Of a DNA stretch of 64,000 nucleotides, positions 11,351-22,602 are shown in pieces. The notes beneath the pieces are model-generated. The model had not been told where the DNA came from. It saw only the letters and a program-made list of their open reading frames with translations, and did not search any database. Both the position numbers and the translations under genes were made by a program. This stretch comes from Paguma larvata (taxonomy: Eukaryota > Chordata > Mammalia > Carnivora > Viverridae), in contig CM057839.1 in assembly GCA_030068075.1 (NCBI GenBank), forward strand, positions 53,410,960 through 53,474,959, given 5' to 3'. Each line of letters begins with the position of its first letter. The stretch's first letter is position 1.

Positions 11351-12599
11351 TTATGTTTAGGTTTTAAGAAACAGTCAAACTGTTTTCCAAAGTGACTGTG
11401 ACTGTACCATTTTATATTTTTACCAGCAATGTATACAGGTTTCGGTTTCTCCACATTCTCTCCAAAACTTTGTACCATCAGTCTTTTTGATTAGTGGCAT
11501 TCTAGTAGGTACGTGTACTAATTGTGGTGTTATTTATATTTCCCTAATGATTGATCATGATAAGCATCTTTTCCTGTGCTTCTTTTTTTTTGGTCATTTA
11601 TATATTTTCTCTGATAAAATGTCTATTAAGTATCTTGTCTATTTATTTGTTGGATGGTTTGTGTTACTGGTGATGCATAGGAGTTCTTAACATGTTTTGG
11701 ATATAAGTCTCTCATGAGAGAGGTATGATCTGCAAATCCTTCCTCTCAGTCTGTGGTTTGCTTTTCATTTTCCTATAAATATTACTCAAAAGTCAAAGTT
11801 CTTAATTCTGATAAAGTCCACTTTATCCTTTTGTTTTCTTTTATGGATCACACGTTTGATGTCATATTTAAGAAATTTTTGCCTACCCCAAAGTTGGAAA
11901 GATATTTCCCCTATGATTTTTTTCTTAATGTTTTATAATTTGAGCTCTAGCATTTAGATTTATGAACTACTTTGAGTTAATTTTTCTGTATAAAATGAAA
12001 GGTCTAAATATTTAATATCTGTTGCTGTTGTTTGTTTATTTTGCATATAGGTATCTAATTTTTCCAGTACCATTTGAAAAGACTGTTCTTAATTCCATTC
12101 CTGAAAAGACTATCCTTACTCTTTTGCATCCTTTTCAAAAATCAATTAACCACAAATGTGTGGGTTTATTTCTGGTCTCTAGTGTCTACCATTGATCTAC
12201 ATGCTATCTGTATGCAAATACCACATGTATTTGACTATTGTACCTTGATAATAAGTTTTGAAATCAGGTGGTTCAGGTCCTCTAACTTTGTTCTGCTTTT
12301 TCAACATTGTTTTGGCAAATTTAGGTCTTTTGCATTTCCAGATAAAGTTTTAGGATGACCAAACACTTTTTATTTTATTTTCTTTTTAAAAATTTTTTGA
12401 TCACTACAGTTTTTACGTTATGGAAACAATTCTGTACTTTTTCCATGTCTTTTTTTTTTTTCCTTCAGAGGTCAGAATTCAGTCGACTTGAACAAGAGGG
12501 ATTGTCAGTGGTATAAAGTATATAAGATGATGCCTCAAGTGTAACAGGCGCATCTCCCTTTTTTCCCTTCCACACCCTCGCTTGGGCCTCCCCCAGAAA

Positions 12600-12805
12600 G
12601 TAGAAGTCGGAAAAACATGGATTTAACTTCTGCCTCTGTAACTTACCAAGTGGACAAACTTCGGCAATTTATTTAACTCCCCTGAGCTTGATTTCCAGAT
12701 CTGTAAACTAGAGACAATCATATCTACCTTACAGAGGTGCCCTATTAAATGTAATATGCCAGGTACACAGAAAGGTTTAAGAAATACTTTATAGATAAAT
12801 GAATA
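12600..12805 (+). repeat. MIR SINE
   Basis: CTGCCTCTGTAACTTACCAA, CTTCGGCAATTTATTTAACT, CTTGATTTCCAGATCTGTAA and the ending GCCAGGTACACAG...AAATGAATAAAC follow MIR order. Confidence 0.75.
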
Positions 12806-13149
12806 AACAAATAAAGAGTTGGTGATTATTCAAACTTTATGACAAAACGAACCAATGACAAACACTCTGTTGTAATCTTCATGATTAAATAAATAATTGG
12901 GAGAAAGAACACATTTTCCAGTTTCCCACGTATATTCCTTGTAGGAAACTAACCGATCTGATTCTCCTTACGTTTGGCACTAGTAGAAAGGGTATTCAAC
13001 ACTCCTCCCTCAGGAGTCCTGGCTGAGATTTTCAGAATTCAGGGGTCTCCTTTTCTCTTTCTTGTGTTCCTTATAATAGCCTTGTAGCTCACTCACTGCC
13101 CTGAGTGCTAGGCAAGAAAGAGCGTGCTCCTGGCCTCTTCAGTTACCAG

Positions 13150-13325
13150 ATTTAGCAAATAGAAATACAGGATGCTCAGTTAACTTTGAGTTTAAGATAA
13201 ACAGTAAACAATTTTTAGTACAAGTATGTCCCATGCAATTTTGAGGATATGCTTGTCCTAAAAAGTTGGTCATTGTTTACCTGAAATTTAAACCGAATCG
13301 CATGTCCCATGCTTTAGAAGGCTTT
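13150..13325. mobile_element. Palindromic non-autonomous DNA element, MER53-like
   Basis: The left arm (CCAGATTTAGCAAATAGAAA, ACAGGATGCTCAGTTAACTT, AGTACAAGTATGTCCCATG) is mirrored by a degraded inverted right arm (ATGCTTGTCCTAAAAAG, CATTGTTTACCTGAAATTTA). This foldback layout fits MER53. The name is from memory. Confidence 0.6.
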
Positions 13326-13640
13326 GCAGAATATAAACACACTTAACACAAACAAACAAAAAATGTAGTAGAGAAATACACGGGCCCTCTGTCATCCGTT
13401 ACGCAGGCCTGATGTTTATTCATCGGTGGCACAGCATAACCTGTCACCATAAACATTCTCTCTCATAATGAAACCATTCTCGAAGTGAACGCCATTCAGG
13501 CCTCAGGGAACCACTTGTCCACACTTCTTGCTCTTTTGTCCTTGAAATAAAAGGCAACTGCATCCAAATGCTGTGAAGGTCTATGGGTCAGGCTGCTGCT
13601 GAGGTCAGAGGTGGACACTGCTTCGGAAGCGCCCAGAATG

Positions 13641-13869
13641 GGGGCGCTTGGGTGGCTCAGTCGGTTGAGCGTCCAACTTCGGCTCAGGTCACAATCTCAC
13701 CGTTCCCGAGGTCCAGCCCCGGGTCAGGCTTTGTGCTGACAGCTCAGAGCCTGGAGCCTGTTTCAGTTTCTGTGTCTCCCTCTCTGTGCCCCTCCCCCAC
13801 TCGTGCTCAGTCTCTCTCTCTGTCTCTGTCTGTCTCTCTCTCTCTAGGAAGAAAAAAAAAAAAAAAAGA
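13641..13869 (+). mobile_element. Feliform Can-SINE with 14-bp target duplication
   Basis: GGGGCGCTTGGGTGGCTCAG head, GCTGACAGCTCAGAGCCTGG body, long TC run, A tail. AAGCGCCCAGAATG at 13627-13640 recurs as AAGTGCCCAGAATG at 13870-13883, so both edges are fixed. Confidence 0.96.
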
Positions 13870-13978
13870 AAGTGCCCAGAATGTTTGAGTGACAGAAGCA
13901 TGAAGGTAAAAGACAAATTAACTCGCCAAGAGCTTCCTCTCAGATAGCACGGATGACATGAATTAAATATTGCTTCCC

Positions 13979-14035
13979 GGGCGTGCCAGATGGCTCATTC
14001 GGGCTCAGAGCCTGGCTCTGAGGGCACTCGCAAGT
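13979..14035 (+). mobile_element. Possible internally deleted SINE fragment
   Basis: GGGCGTGCCAGATGGCTCAT resembles the Can-SINE head and is followed directly by GCTCAGAGCCTGG from the distal body. The intervening 90 or so bases are missing. Confidence 0.35.
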
Positions 14036-14102
14036 CAGCTGGGCATTCTCAACATGCTGACAGAAAAACGTTTTGCGATATTAAACAGCTCATATTACTC
14101 TT

Positions 14103-14319
14103 TTTTTTTAATTTTTTTTAATGTTTATTTATTTTTGAGACAGAGAGAGACAGAGCATGAGTGGGGGAGGGGCAGAGAGAGAGGGAGGCAGAATGTGAAG
14201 CAGGCTCCAGGCTCTGAGCTGTCAGCACAGAGCCCGACGCGGGGCTCGAACTCACAGACCGCGAGATCATGACCTGGGCCGAAGTCAGACGCTCAACCGA
14301 GTGAGCCACCCAGGCGCCC
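14103..14319 (-). mobile_element. Feliform Can-SINE with target duplication
   Basis: T-rich tail, CAGGCTCCAGGCTCTGAGCT, CCCGACGCGGGGCTCGAACT, head ending CACCCAGGCGCCCC. CTCATATTACTCTT is present at 14089-14102 and again at 14320-14333. Confidence 0.96.
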
Positions 14320-14333
14320 CTCATATTACTCTT

Positions 14334-14888
14334 AAATTTGTGTGTTTATAAACATGCACATGACATGCATAAACCGTGATAACAATTCTTTTATGTTGGC
14401 AACTAAAGAGACATATAACACTAGAAATGCAAACAGATTTATTTTTATAAAGTCTTTAATAGGACTCAGATATTTGAAAAATTAAGAACTCAACTCCATG
14501 TAAATCATTTTGATTGGATGTGCCTCTTAATTTTAAAAAGTTACTCTATTTTCAACAAAACTAACAATAAAAGTATATATAAAATAATTATAATTACAAT
14601 GTATTTTAATGCTGTATGTCTTTATTATCAGGTGAGCAGAAATGATGGGAAAATCTTGATTATAACATAGTGGTTGAGCTGATATAAGGCAAGAAAAATA
14701 AAATGTATGTAATAATTATATAATTTATTATATTATATTATATTATTATTGTTTAAGCCTCTACTTATTATTTATCCAACATTGCCAGCTCACCAAAGGA
14801 TTACCCAGACAAGTACGATGACAATTAAATTCAGTCATCTTTAATATTTTGCCAACTGTTAGTTAAGTAAAAACTATAGCCTTACATG
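14334..14888. other. Unassigned AT-rich sequence
   Basis: No gene recognised. Includes an ATT/ATATT-rich simple tract near 14706-14750. Confidence 0.4.
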
Positions 14889-15094
14889 TATTTTTTTGTA
14901 GTTTATTTATTATTCTGAGAGAGAGCCAGCGCAAGCTGGGGAGGGGCAGAGAGGCAGAGAGAGAATCCCAAGCAGGCTCCACAGGCCCTCGGGGTGGAGC
15001 CCGATGGAGGTTTCCATTTCAGGAACCAGGAGATCCTGACCTGAGCTGAAACCAAGAGTTTGCCACTTAACCACCTGAGCCAGGCAGGCGCCCC
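14889..15094 (-). mobile_element. Diverged Can-SINE
   Basis: TAGTTTATTTATTATTCTGA tail, GGGGAGGGGCAGAGAGGCAG, a modified middle section (CCTCGGGGTGGAGCCCGATG) and a head ending CAGGCAGGCGCCCC. Confidence 0.88.
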
Positions 15095-16214
15095 TACTCT
15101 GTAAGTATTTTTAAGCTTTGTTGCTGTTTTGCATGGTAGACAGACATAATACATTTTATTTATTTGCTAGCATCGTTGATGAGCTTTCCGGACACAGATG
15201 TGTGGGCCGTGGTTCTCCACCGGAAACTCTTGCTCTGGGCACTCCCACCCTGTCAGAGTCGGGCCTGCCTAAGCAGTCCAAATAATTGAGATGGGCAAGG
15301 GCAATGGGCACGATGCTTTATCACCCCTGAAGGGAGAGGAAGAGAGAAGAACCAGTGGGCAAAGACCTCCCAAGGTTGTGCTGAACAGGCAAAGTCAAGG
15401 TGAACGTTGGATTGGTGGGCCACAGAATTGCTAGATCCAGCTGGGTCCTGCCGTGGTCCAAGAGGCGGCCTTGGCTGGGGCCTGAAATTTCTCCAGCGCA
15501 TCAGGTAGAAGGGAATAGGCCATGGCCCACTGTAATTGAGGATGGTGAGGTCCCGCCCGTGCAGAAATTCAGGCCGAGGGTGAGCCCAAGGCCAGGCGGG
15601 GGCATGTGACCGGAAGGACAGATGGAAGGCTGTGGGAAATGACTTCCATTTGCACACGACTCTCTGAGCACTGCAGACTTTGCAGTGATCAAGGTCCAGG
15701 GAAGATTTGCTCTACATAATTAACTAGCAGCCATTGACTGGCTGCCACACCCTGAACTGCCTGTTCCTGCTGCGAACAGTTGCCAACATCCCTTCCTCCC
15801 GTGGGGGCCCTTCACCTCCAGCAGGAAACCCACATGCCTGACCCGGAAGCCAGCACCAGCCCCACCCTGCTGGATTCGCTCACCTTCTAGTTTTATCTCC
15901 CCACCCCCATTTCGCCTGCTCCACTTGACCTGGAGGCACACCAGAGGGTACGCGAGGACTCCCCACGCTGTTTCACAGCCACACGCTCGTCCCCGCCTTG
16001 TCATCTCCTTTCTGTTTCTGGTGGAGCCTGGTACATCTTCCAGATCCAGAACACTGCTACCCCACTCACCGCCAGCCCAGATCGGGACCATGGGCTCCCA
16101 TGGGCTCCTGTCACACAGGGTGGACTTCTGTGTCCCAGCCGTTCTTTACTGAATGGGACAGGGTGTTTCCTCAGTAAACCAGGAGCATTTGAGGCTCAAG
16201 GACCTTTCCATCTT
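15095..16214. other. Unassigned, relatively GC-rich intergenic sequence
   Basis: No gene recognised. Overlapping open frames on both strands (134 codons at 15253-15657 minus, 123 at 15720-16091 minus) match no family I know and show no splice or domain signature. Confidence 0.4.
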
Positions 16215-16295
16215 TCCTTCCCAGCATCAACATCAGGCATGGTGCCTGGCACATAATCAATACTCAATAAATATTTGTTGCATGAACTGAATATA
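16215..16295 (+). repeat. L2 LINE extreme 3' end
   Basis: GCATGGTGCCTGGCACATAA, then TACTCAATAAATATTTGTTG. Confidence 0.8.
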
Positions 16296-17374
16296 ATCTC
16301 ACTTGAACTTCACACCAAGTAGAAGTTGACATATTATCTCATTTGTTGGGTCAAAACAAAGGCTTAAAAAATTTAAATTCTCTCACAAAGGATCTTAGCA
16401 TTAATCCTAAGGGAAAAAAAGAGAACAAGAAAGTTCTCTGGCTTCTAAGACCACACACAGGACGTTCTACTAAGTTGTGAGTGCTAAATTAAATGATTTT
16501 TTTTTTTTATTTAAGGATGCTTCTATAACTGTGAATTCTGTTTGAAGAATAAGGGAACAAGTGGTTCTCACCTTTGAAGCTATGAAGCAATAGTTATACA
16601 CTTTGGAATATTCGTTGGCCAATGAGAATTGTTTTTGAACCGTCCCTTTGCATGAAGTTGAGTTGGTATCATTAGTTGAGAAATAATTACACAGTAAAGA
16701 GCACTCAGCCCACAAGAGTCTATGTTGTTGTTGTTGCTTTTAAATCAGTCCTTTACAGGAAGGTGGTTTTGGCCCAGGTAACTGCTGCAAAATATTTATC
16801 CAGGTAAGAGCAACATTCCTCAGCCAATCAGCGGCACTTCTGTTGTGTGACTTCACCTACCTCATTACCATTTACTACACAGGCCAGCTGTGCAATTACC
16901 TTCAGTATGGAACACATCCTGTTTCCGCTTGCTCAGACTCCCCAGACTAACATTTTCTCTGACTTTCCAGAACTGGGCTGTGAAGCCTCAGACAGGTAAA
17001 TAAGTGGCCTGTCAAAACCCCTGGCTCCTAGCATGTTGGGGCACAAACTCAAAGCCATCCCTGAACAGTGAGAAGCACAACTAGCGAGCTCCCACTTGGT
17101 CCTTCGGGGAGAGGGTCACTAAAGGAGTCCCTGGCTCCAATCAGGGAATAGTAAATAATGCCCTGAGGCTCACACATGTGCACCTCCTCCTGGTGATACT
17201 GCCCCATCTCTTTGAGCAGACCCAAAAAGCAATAACAACCACCAGTACATTAAGGTGGAGCCTAAACGTGACGAAAATCTCCAACAAGCTAATCTCCTAT
17301 CCTTTGGCACAACATAACAAACAGAAAAGGGATGACGATTTCCACAGGGCCAGCCTCGAATACCATCTCGCCTC
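16296..17374. other. Unassigned intergenic sequence
   Basis: No gene or repeat recognised. Confidence 0.4.
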
Positions 17375-17515
17375 TTTGTAGCGGTGTGACCTGGAGCAAG
17401 TTATTCAACATACCAGGCTTGCTTAATCATCTGTAATATGTATTTTGTAATTTGTACTTGAGGATAATAGTATTTACCTCACAGCTATTGTGAAGATTAA
17501 ATAATACAGGGTGTG
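17375..17515 (+). repeat. MIR SINE fragment
   Basis: GTGTGACCTGGAGCAAGTTA, AATCATCTGTAATATG, GGATAATAGTATTTACCTCA and GAAGATTAAATAATAC in MIR order. Confidence 0.8.
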
Positions 17516-18074
17516 GAAAGTGCAGGGGACAGAGCTGGCCCATCACCAGACATTATTTCTCTTCCCTCTTTCCCCCACCTCCATCCCTGGAAGCTCAGAG
17601 AAACATGGCTTAATCATCATAAGGGAACTTGAAAACTGGCGAGCACAAAAGCAGGAGGGTAAATTCAGCTCCTTGCCAGGGCCGGGCAGGATACATAAAT
17701 AAATATAACCAATATGAGGGCATGGGGGCTATGACAAAGAGGAGAAAGTGTGCTCCATGGAGAAGGGCCTCTTGGGATTATCTTAAATACATAGGCACCT
17801 GTTACCAGAGCTTCAATTTTTTAAGAGAAGCAAGAAATCAAGATATTTACTTGAGAGTTCCCAGTTTTTAAAAGTTGAATCAAATTAAAATTTTAAAAGA
17901 ATATCTTGAAGTTCAAATAAAATACATTCCCTTGGGCCTCCAGTTTACAATCTCTATGCAAGGTAAAAACACAAATAGCACAATATGTTATACAGGGGAC
18001 TAAACTTGGAGACCAGTGCAAAGCCTGTGGCACTCACGTCATTTACTGTGATCTGTAATCCCCCGACATAAATC
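17516..18074. other. Unassigned intergenic sequence
   Basis: No gene or repeat recognised. Short open frames near 17511-17871 have no family resemblance. Confidence 0.4.
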
Positions 18075-18275
18075 TGATAGTTATCACCACAAATAGCCAA
18101 CATGTAATGAGCTCTTACTGTGCACCTACATTACCTCACCTAATCCTAACAATCCTATAGGGTAGGTCTTATCATGGTCACCATTTTGCAGATGAAAAAA
18201 CGCAACTGAGAGAGATTACTTTCCCAGCATCATCTATGTGTTAAGAGGTGATACTGAGATCAGCAAATGTGTGCT
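18075..18275 (-). repeat. MIR SINE
   Basis: GAGCTCTTACTGTGCACCTA, CACCTAATCCTAACAATCC and CACCATTTTGCAGATGAAAA follow the MIR reverse complement. Confidence 0.75.
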
Positions 18276-18874
18276 CCAAATCCCAGTTTCCTCAACGCTC
18301 CCAAGATATGATGCTTAAGTAAACTTGAAAAGTAAGGAAGAGAGATTCGGGAAGAGTCATAGTCAACAAGTTGTTGCCGCCATGTCTACTTCGTCCGCAT
18401 GTCCCCTTGGCATAGCTTGTCAGGAGACATGGGAAGCAGAATGTTTTCTGCCAAGGGCCTTTGGCTGGAGGTGTTTTCTGCCCCACAAGCTCCTCAGGAA
18501 GAGTGGCTCCTGAATGTAACCAACCAATAAACAAAAAGAAGCCTACACTTAAGAAAATTAGGGTCAATATTTGTTATGGCCCCGCAGCCCTGCCAACTAA
18601 CAGGATGTGGGTACAGAAGCAGTCATCAGACTCAGAATATGACATATCTTCCACAGACACCACAGGCCACACCCCAGCCTGCCCACCTCCTCCCTGTCTG
18701 CTTCGGACACTCAGGTGAGCATAGAGCTTGGATGGTGTAAGGCCTCTCCTGAGAGTCTTAGATCCGTAGTACTGAGGACATAGTCCATATTCCAAAAAGC
18801 CTTGACACATGTCAGAAACAAAAAAATCACCAGTAAATTAAAATAATCATCAGATTTGCAAGATTTGGAAAGTT
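18276..18874. other. Unassigned intergenic sequence
   Basis: No gene or repeat recognised. The final part may belong to the L1 that follows. Confidence 0.35.
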
Positions 18875-19440
18875 TGACAAGGCCAAGTGTTGTCGAAGAT
18901 GTGGGAGAAATGGGAATACTCATAAATGGCTAGTAGGAGTGTAAATCAATTTAAACATTTAAGAACATTTCATAATATTGCAGGTGCATGCGGCCTATGA
19001 CCCAGCTACGGCATTCTAGGTATATAACCCCAGAAGAAATGCCCCTTATGTGCACAAGGAGCTACGTACGAGAAGATTTACTAGAACATTCTATGTGATA
19101 GCCAAAGATAGGGGAAGTGATAGATTTTGTGGTGTGTTCACACTAAGGAACACAATGCAGAAGTGGAAATTCATGAGCTAGATTCATATAAACCAACATG
19201 GCTACATCTTAGGAATCTGACGTGAAGTGAGCAAAGAAAGTCACTGCATGAGAAATACAACATGTCACCACCTCTCTGCAAATATTTTTAAAACACACTA
19301 TTATGATATATTCTGTAGGGAAAGCAAAAGGGACATGAATTGGAAGATGCACACTAAATTCATTACGGTGGTGGCGTCTAGGGAAGGGGGATCGGAATAG
19401 GACTGGAAAGGAGACAGAAGGAATTCGGATGTTTCTGAAT
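18875..19440 (+). mobile_element. Old L1 LINE 3' fragment
   Basis: GCCAAGTGTTGTCGAAGATG, TACTCATAAATGGCTAGTAG, GCCTATGACCCAGCTACGGC, TTCTAGGTATATAACCCCAG and TGTGATAGCCAAAGATAGGG follow the L1 ORF2 end in sense orientation. Frames are broken. Confidence 0.75.
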
Positions 19441-19789
19441 GATAAAACCAGGGTGTCCATTCCTTCTGGCTGGTGGGCACGGGATATTGGCTCTATCTGC
19501 TGTTGTTTCTGAACTTATAGATTTTTCATCCAAACTGAAAAGGGAAGTGGTATGATGAAAAAGCCCTGCCCTGGAAAACATCTGCGTCTGTCCCGTGCCG
19601 CACCTGCATCCCAGCGCCTCCTCGTGTCCCTGGCAGACGGCGTCCTCTCTGACGAGGGCAGTATGTGCAGCCTATCTGCGGGCAGAGGCCTGAGCAAGAT
19701 GGTCTCTTGGCTCTAGTCTAATTCTGGGGTCAGTCATCCTGTGAATGTCGAATGTGACTCATGATTGTATTGTTCTTCAGGTCAAATGT
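19441..19789. other. Unassigned sequence with a CpG-bearing patch
   Basis: 19560-19700 is locally GC-rich (CGTCTGTCCCGTGCCGCACC). No gene or repeat recognised. Confidence 0.35.
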
Positions 19790-19980
19790 TTCTTTTATTT
19801 TTTGAGAGAGAAAGCAAGCAGGGGAGGGGCAGAGAGAGGGGGGTGACAGAGTGTCAGAAGTGGGCTCGTGCTGACAGGCTGACAGCAACGATCCCGGTGC
19901 AGGGCTCCAACTCCCAAACTTCAAGATCATGATCTGAACCAAAGTCAGACGCCCAACCGACTGAGCCACCCAGGTGCCCC
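19790..19980 (-). mobile_element. Feliform Can-SINE, diverged body
   Basis: TTTTATTTTTTGAGAGAGAA tail, GGGGAGGGGCAGAGAG, a rearranged middle (GTGCTGACAGGCTGACAGC) and a head ending CCACCCAGGTGCCCC. Confidence 0.9.
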
Positions 19981-20109
19981 GTAGTCCATGATTTTAAAAG
20001 GAGAAACATCTAGCTGGGACGCACAAGGTGCCAGCCAAACATCTTCAGCAACCTTACATTTCAGTCAGAGGGAGAGTCAGACTTCTCAACAAGCTAACAT
20101 ATGATAAAA

Positions 20110-20290
20110 CCCAACATGGCATTATAGGCTTTGGAATTAGAAAGACCTGGATCTGGACTCTGGGAGCATTATTTACGAGTTTTAAATCATTCGGCACAGT
20201 AACTTAACTGCATCTCAGTCTCCTTATCTGTAAAGTGTGGGAAAAAAACCCACCCTCCTCATGTGTCTGTTGTGGGGACTAAATTAATGA
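20110..20290 (+). repeat. MIR SINE
   Basis: GGCTTTGGAATTAGAAAGAC, CAGTAACTTAACTGCATCTC and CAGTCTCCTTATCTGTAAAG in MIR order. Confidence 0.75.
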
Positions 20291-20612
20291 AGAAGGCATG
20301 TCCTTACCATACCACATGTTATCAACTACAAGTTACCTCGTTTCCCCCATTTTAAAATCTCTGAAGTCAGAGTCCTGCTTCCAGTCACCAATATCTTAAA
20401 ATTATAATTGGTAGTAATTTTTTGTTTGTTATTTCTTTAAGCCCATGACATAAAGATATGTGATAAGCAATGGAGTCTTAGATTCTACTATAGTAGTTCC
20501 TGACCTTCCTGACCTTTCTGTTTCAAATAGCAGCTATGCATGAATCAAGATAAATCAGTACATTGCTGGGCTGTTACCCAATCTATATAGCCAACCCTAA
20601 GAACAGTGCTAA
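20291..20612. other. Unassigned intergenic sequence
   Basis: No gene or repeat recognised. Confidence 0.35.
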
Positions 20613-20627
20613 GAACTTACCCCATTT

Positions 20628-20836
20628 AAAATTTTCTTGATGTTTGTTTATTTTTGAGAGAGATAGAATGTGAGTGGGGGAGGAGCATAGAGAGAGGGAG
20701 ACACAGAATCTGAAGCAGGCTCCAGGCTCTCAGCTGTCAGCACAGAGCTCAACACGAGACTTGAACCCATGAACCGTGAGATCATAACCTGAGCCAAAGA
20801 TGGACGCTTAACCAACTGAGCCACCCAGGCACTCCT
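20628..20836 (-). mobile_element. Feliform Can-SINE with 15-bp target duplication
   Basis: ATGTTTGTTTATTTTTGAGA tail, CAGGCTCCAGGCTCTCAGCT, head ending CCACCCAGGCACTCCT. GAACTTACCCCATTT is present at 20613-20627 and 20837-20851. Confidence 0.96.
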
Positions 20837-20851
20837 GAACTTACCCCATTT

Positions 20852-21189
20852 TAAACAGTCATCCCAGCCTGCTTAGGAAAAGAATGAGTCTCGCTCCTGG
20901 CCCTAGATAGGTTGTATCTCTAAAATAAGTCAGTGTATTTCAACATAGTTTATGGATCTTTTGCAGGGCTGCTGCTGGGGTATCCCCCCCCCAGGACAGA
21001 CAGAAGGAATGAGACCCCAGCCCATCTTTTTAATAGCCAATAGAAGTATTTGCTAAGTATTTCTGAGAGATGAGAGGAAATGTGGACATTTTTTGGAAAA
21101 AAAATGTAATTGGGAAATAAGGAATAAATCCTGGGGAAATATATTTAATAAGAACACATATTCTGCTTATATTTTCCAAACATTTTTCA
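20852..21189. other. Unassigned intergenic sequence
   Basis: No gene or repeat recognised. Confidence 0.35.
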
Positions 21190-21385
21190 TTTATTTAATA
21201 TGATCATCGCAACAATTTCATCAATTACGAGAATAAATATTATTGTATTATTCTTGTTTTACAAATCAGACCAATGATGCCAAGAAATAAGTGGTTTTGA
21301 AGACCGTATAGCTAGCATAGCAAAGAGTAGAATCCAGATGTTCCAGTTCTCAACCTAGCTCCTTTCCAGTCAACTCTAAGAGCAA
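21190..21385 (-). repeat. MIR SINE
   Basis: TTGTTTTACAAATCAGACCA, CCAAGAAATAAGTGG and GAGTAGAATCCAGATGTTCC follow the MIR reverse complement in degraded form. Confidence 0.6.
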
Positions 21386-22099
21386 CCCAGAAGAAACCAC
21401 TTACAAAGATTCTGTTATAAGGGGCTTGCATGCCAAATATTTTATTAGATTTCTTGCTCTTCCGATCCTCCTTTCACCCTATTTCATAAGCAACAGCAGC
21501 TTAATTACTTCTCTTTTTCTTTCTTTCCAACTTATGAACTCACACAATCATTTCTTCCAAAACATTTGACAGTGTGTCGTGAGAGCAAAAGCCAATGTAT
21601 TCACTGTTGTCATATCCCAGCTTGGCAATTTGCTCATGTCTCCAGGCATATTCTGATGAAATTACCGCTCAACTCGCAGTGTACTTCCTTAGAACCCTGA
21701 GTGAACTCCCCTGCCCCCTTAATCTGAAGTTTTATCTCCCCAAGATGTCAACTTGATATCTTATTTTCCATCCTGCCTAATGCTAGCAATGCAATCTGGG
21801 AAACAACACATCAAAATGGAAATTGCTCCTCGAAAATGGGGTCATAAACACGTGTCACGTTTTTCCCGTGGTAGATTTTGTAAAATACTGTTTTGATAGG
21901 ATTAGGATATATGTAATCAAGACTACATCTGTGTTTTCATTTTCAAACCAGGAAAGTGAGCTCCCAAAGATGTTTAAAGTAGTGATTTGACCTTCAACAA
22001 ACTTGTTGTTATGGCCCATCGCTAGTCAATAATCCATTATTTTTATGTGCTGGAATGACACAGAAGATTAATTTGTATGCTGTGGAAACTCCAGCCAAA
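21386..22099. other. Unassigned intergenic sequence
   Basis: No gene or repeat recognised. Confidence 0.35.
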
Positions 22100-22310
22100 A
22101 CAGTCAGTTAATAATCATTACTACTCTTCACTGAATGCATACTGTGCACCAAATGTTTTACTCTACTTGAGGACATTAAGTATTATTAAACTAGTTTACA
22201 ACTGATGAAGTTGAAGTTTAGAGAAGGTAAGTAACTTACTTGCTTCAGGTCACCCAGCTCATAAGTAGAAAGTCTAGATTTGAACTCACAGCCTATACCA
22301 CTCTGGCATG
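22100..22310 (-). repeat. MIR SINE
   Basis: GAATGCATACTGTGCACCAA, GAAGGTAAGTAACTTACTTG, CAGGTCACCCAGCTCATAAG and AGATTTGAACTCACAG follow the MIR reverse complement. Confidence 0.85.
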
Positions 22311-22353
22311 AATTTAATTTGATGTGAAGTTTTGTCTTTAAAATGGAGTTTGA

Positions 22354-22602
22354 GGAGCGCTTGAGTGGCTTAGTCCATTAGTCGGTGGTTAGTTGGTTAG
22401 TCAAGTGTCCATCTCTTGATTTCAGCTCATGTCATGATCTCATAGTTCATGGGTTCAAGCCCCAAGTCGGGCTCTCTGCTGACAGTATGGAACCTGTTTG
22501 GGATTCTGTATCTCCCTCTCTCTCTACCCTTCCCCCACTCATTTGTGCACACATGCTCTTTCTCTCAAGAATAAATAAGTAAATATTTAAAATGAAATAA
22601 AA
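22354..22602 (+). mobile_element. Feliform Can-SINE with expanded head
   Basis: The head GGAGCGCTTGAGTGGCTTAG is followed by extra TTAGTCGG/TTAGTTGG-type repeats before AAGTGTCC. Body GGGCTCTCTGCTGACAGTAT and tail AATAAATAAGTAAATATTT are normal. A loose flank repeat (AAAATGGAGTTTGA, AAAATATGGTTTGA) is the probable target duplication. Confidence 0.92.

Larger units (their letters stand above)
10484..12360 (-). mobile_element. L1 LINE, ORF2 3' part and 3' UTR, antisense, two SINEs inside
   Basis: Reading left to right it follows the reverse complement of an old L1: 3' UTR (TTATTGAGATATAATT; CAGTTTGATTATTTTGAT), then CTTCTTTCATTTAGTATAAC, GTGATGGACATTTGGACTTC, TAGAAGTGGAATTGCTGGG, CAAACTGTTTTCCAAAGTG, ATTTCCCTAATGATTGATCA, ATTTGCCTACCCCAAAG-like blocks and TTTGAAATCAGGTGGTTCAG. 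All frames are broken. The order fits an L1MA/L1MB-age element. Confidence 0.85.

Noticed and set aside
13641..13715. tRNA-like heads of SINEs as possible tRNA genes
   Set aside because: They are degraded tRNA-Lys-derived SINE promoters with SINE bodies and tails; no intact cloverleaf was seen.
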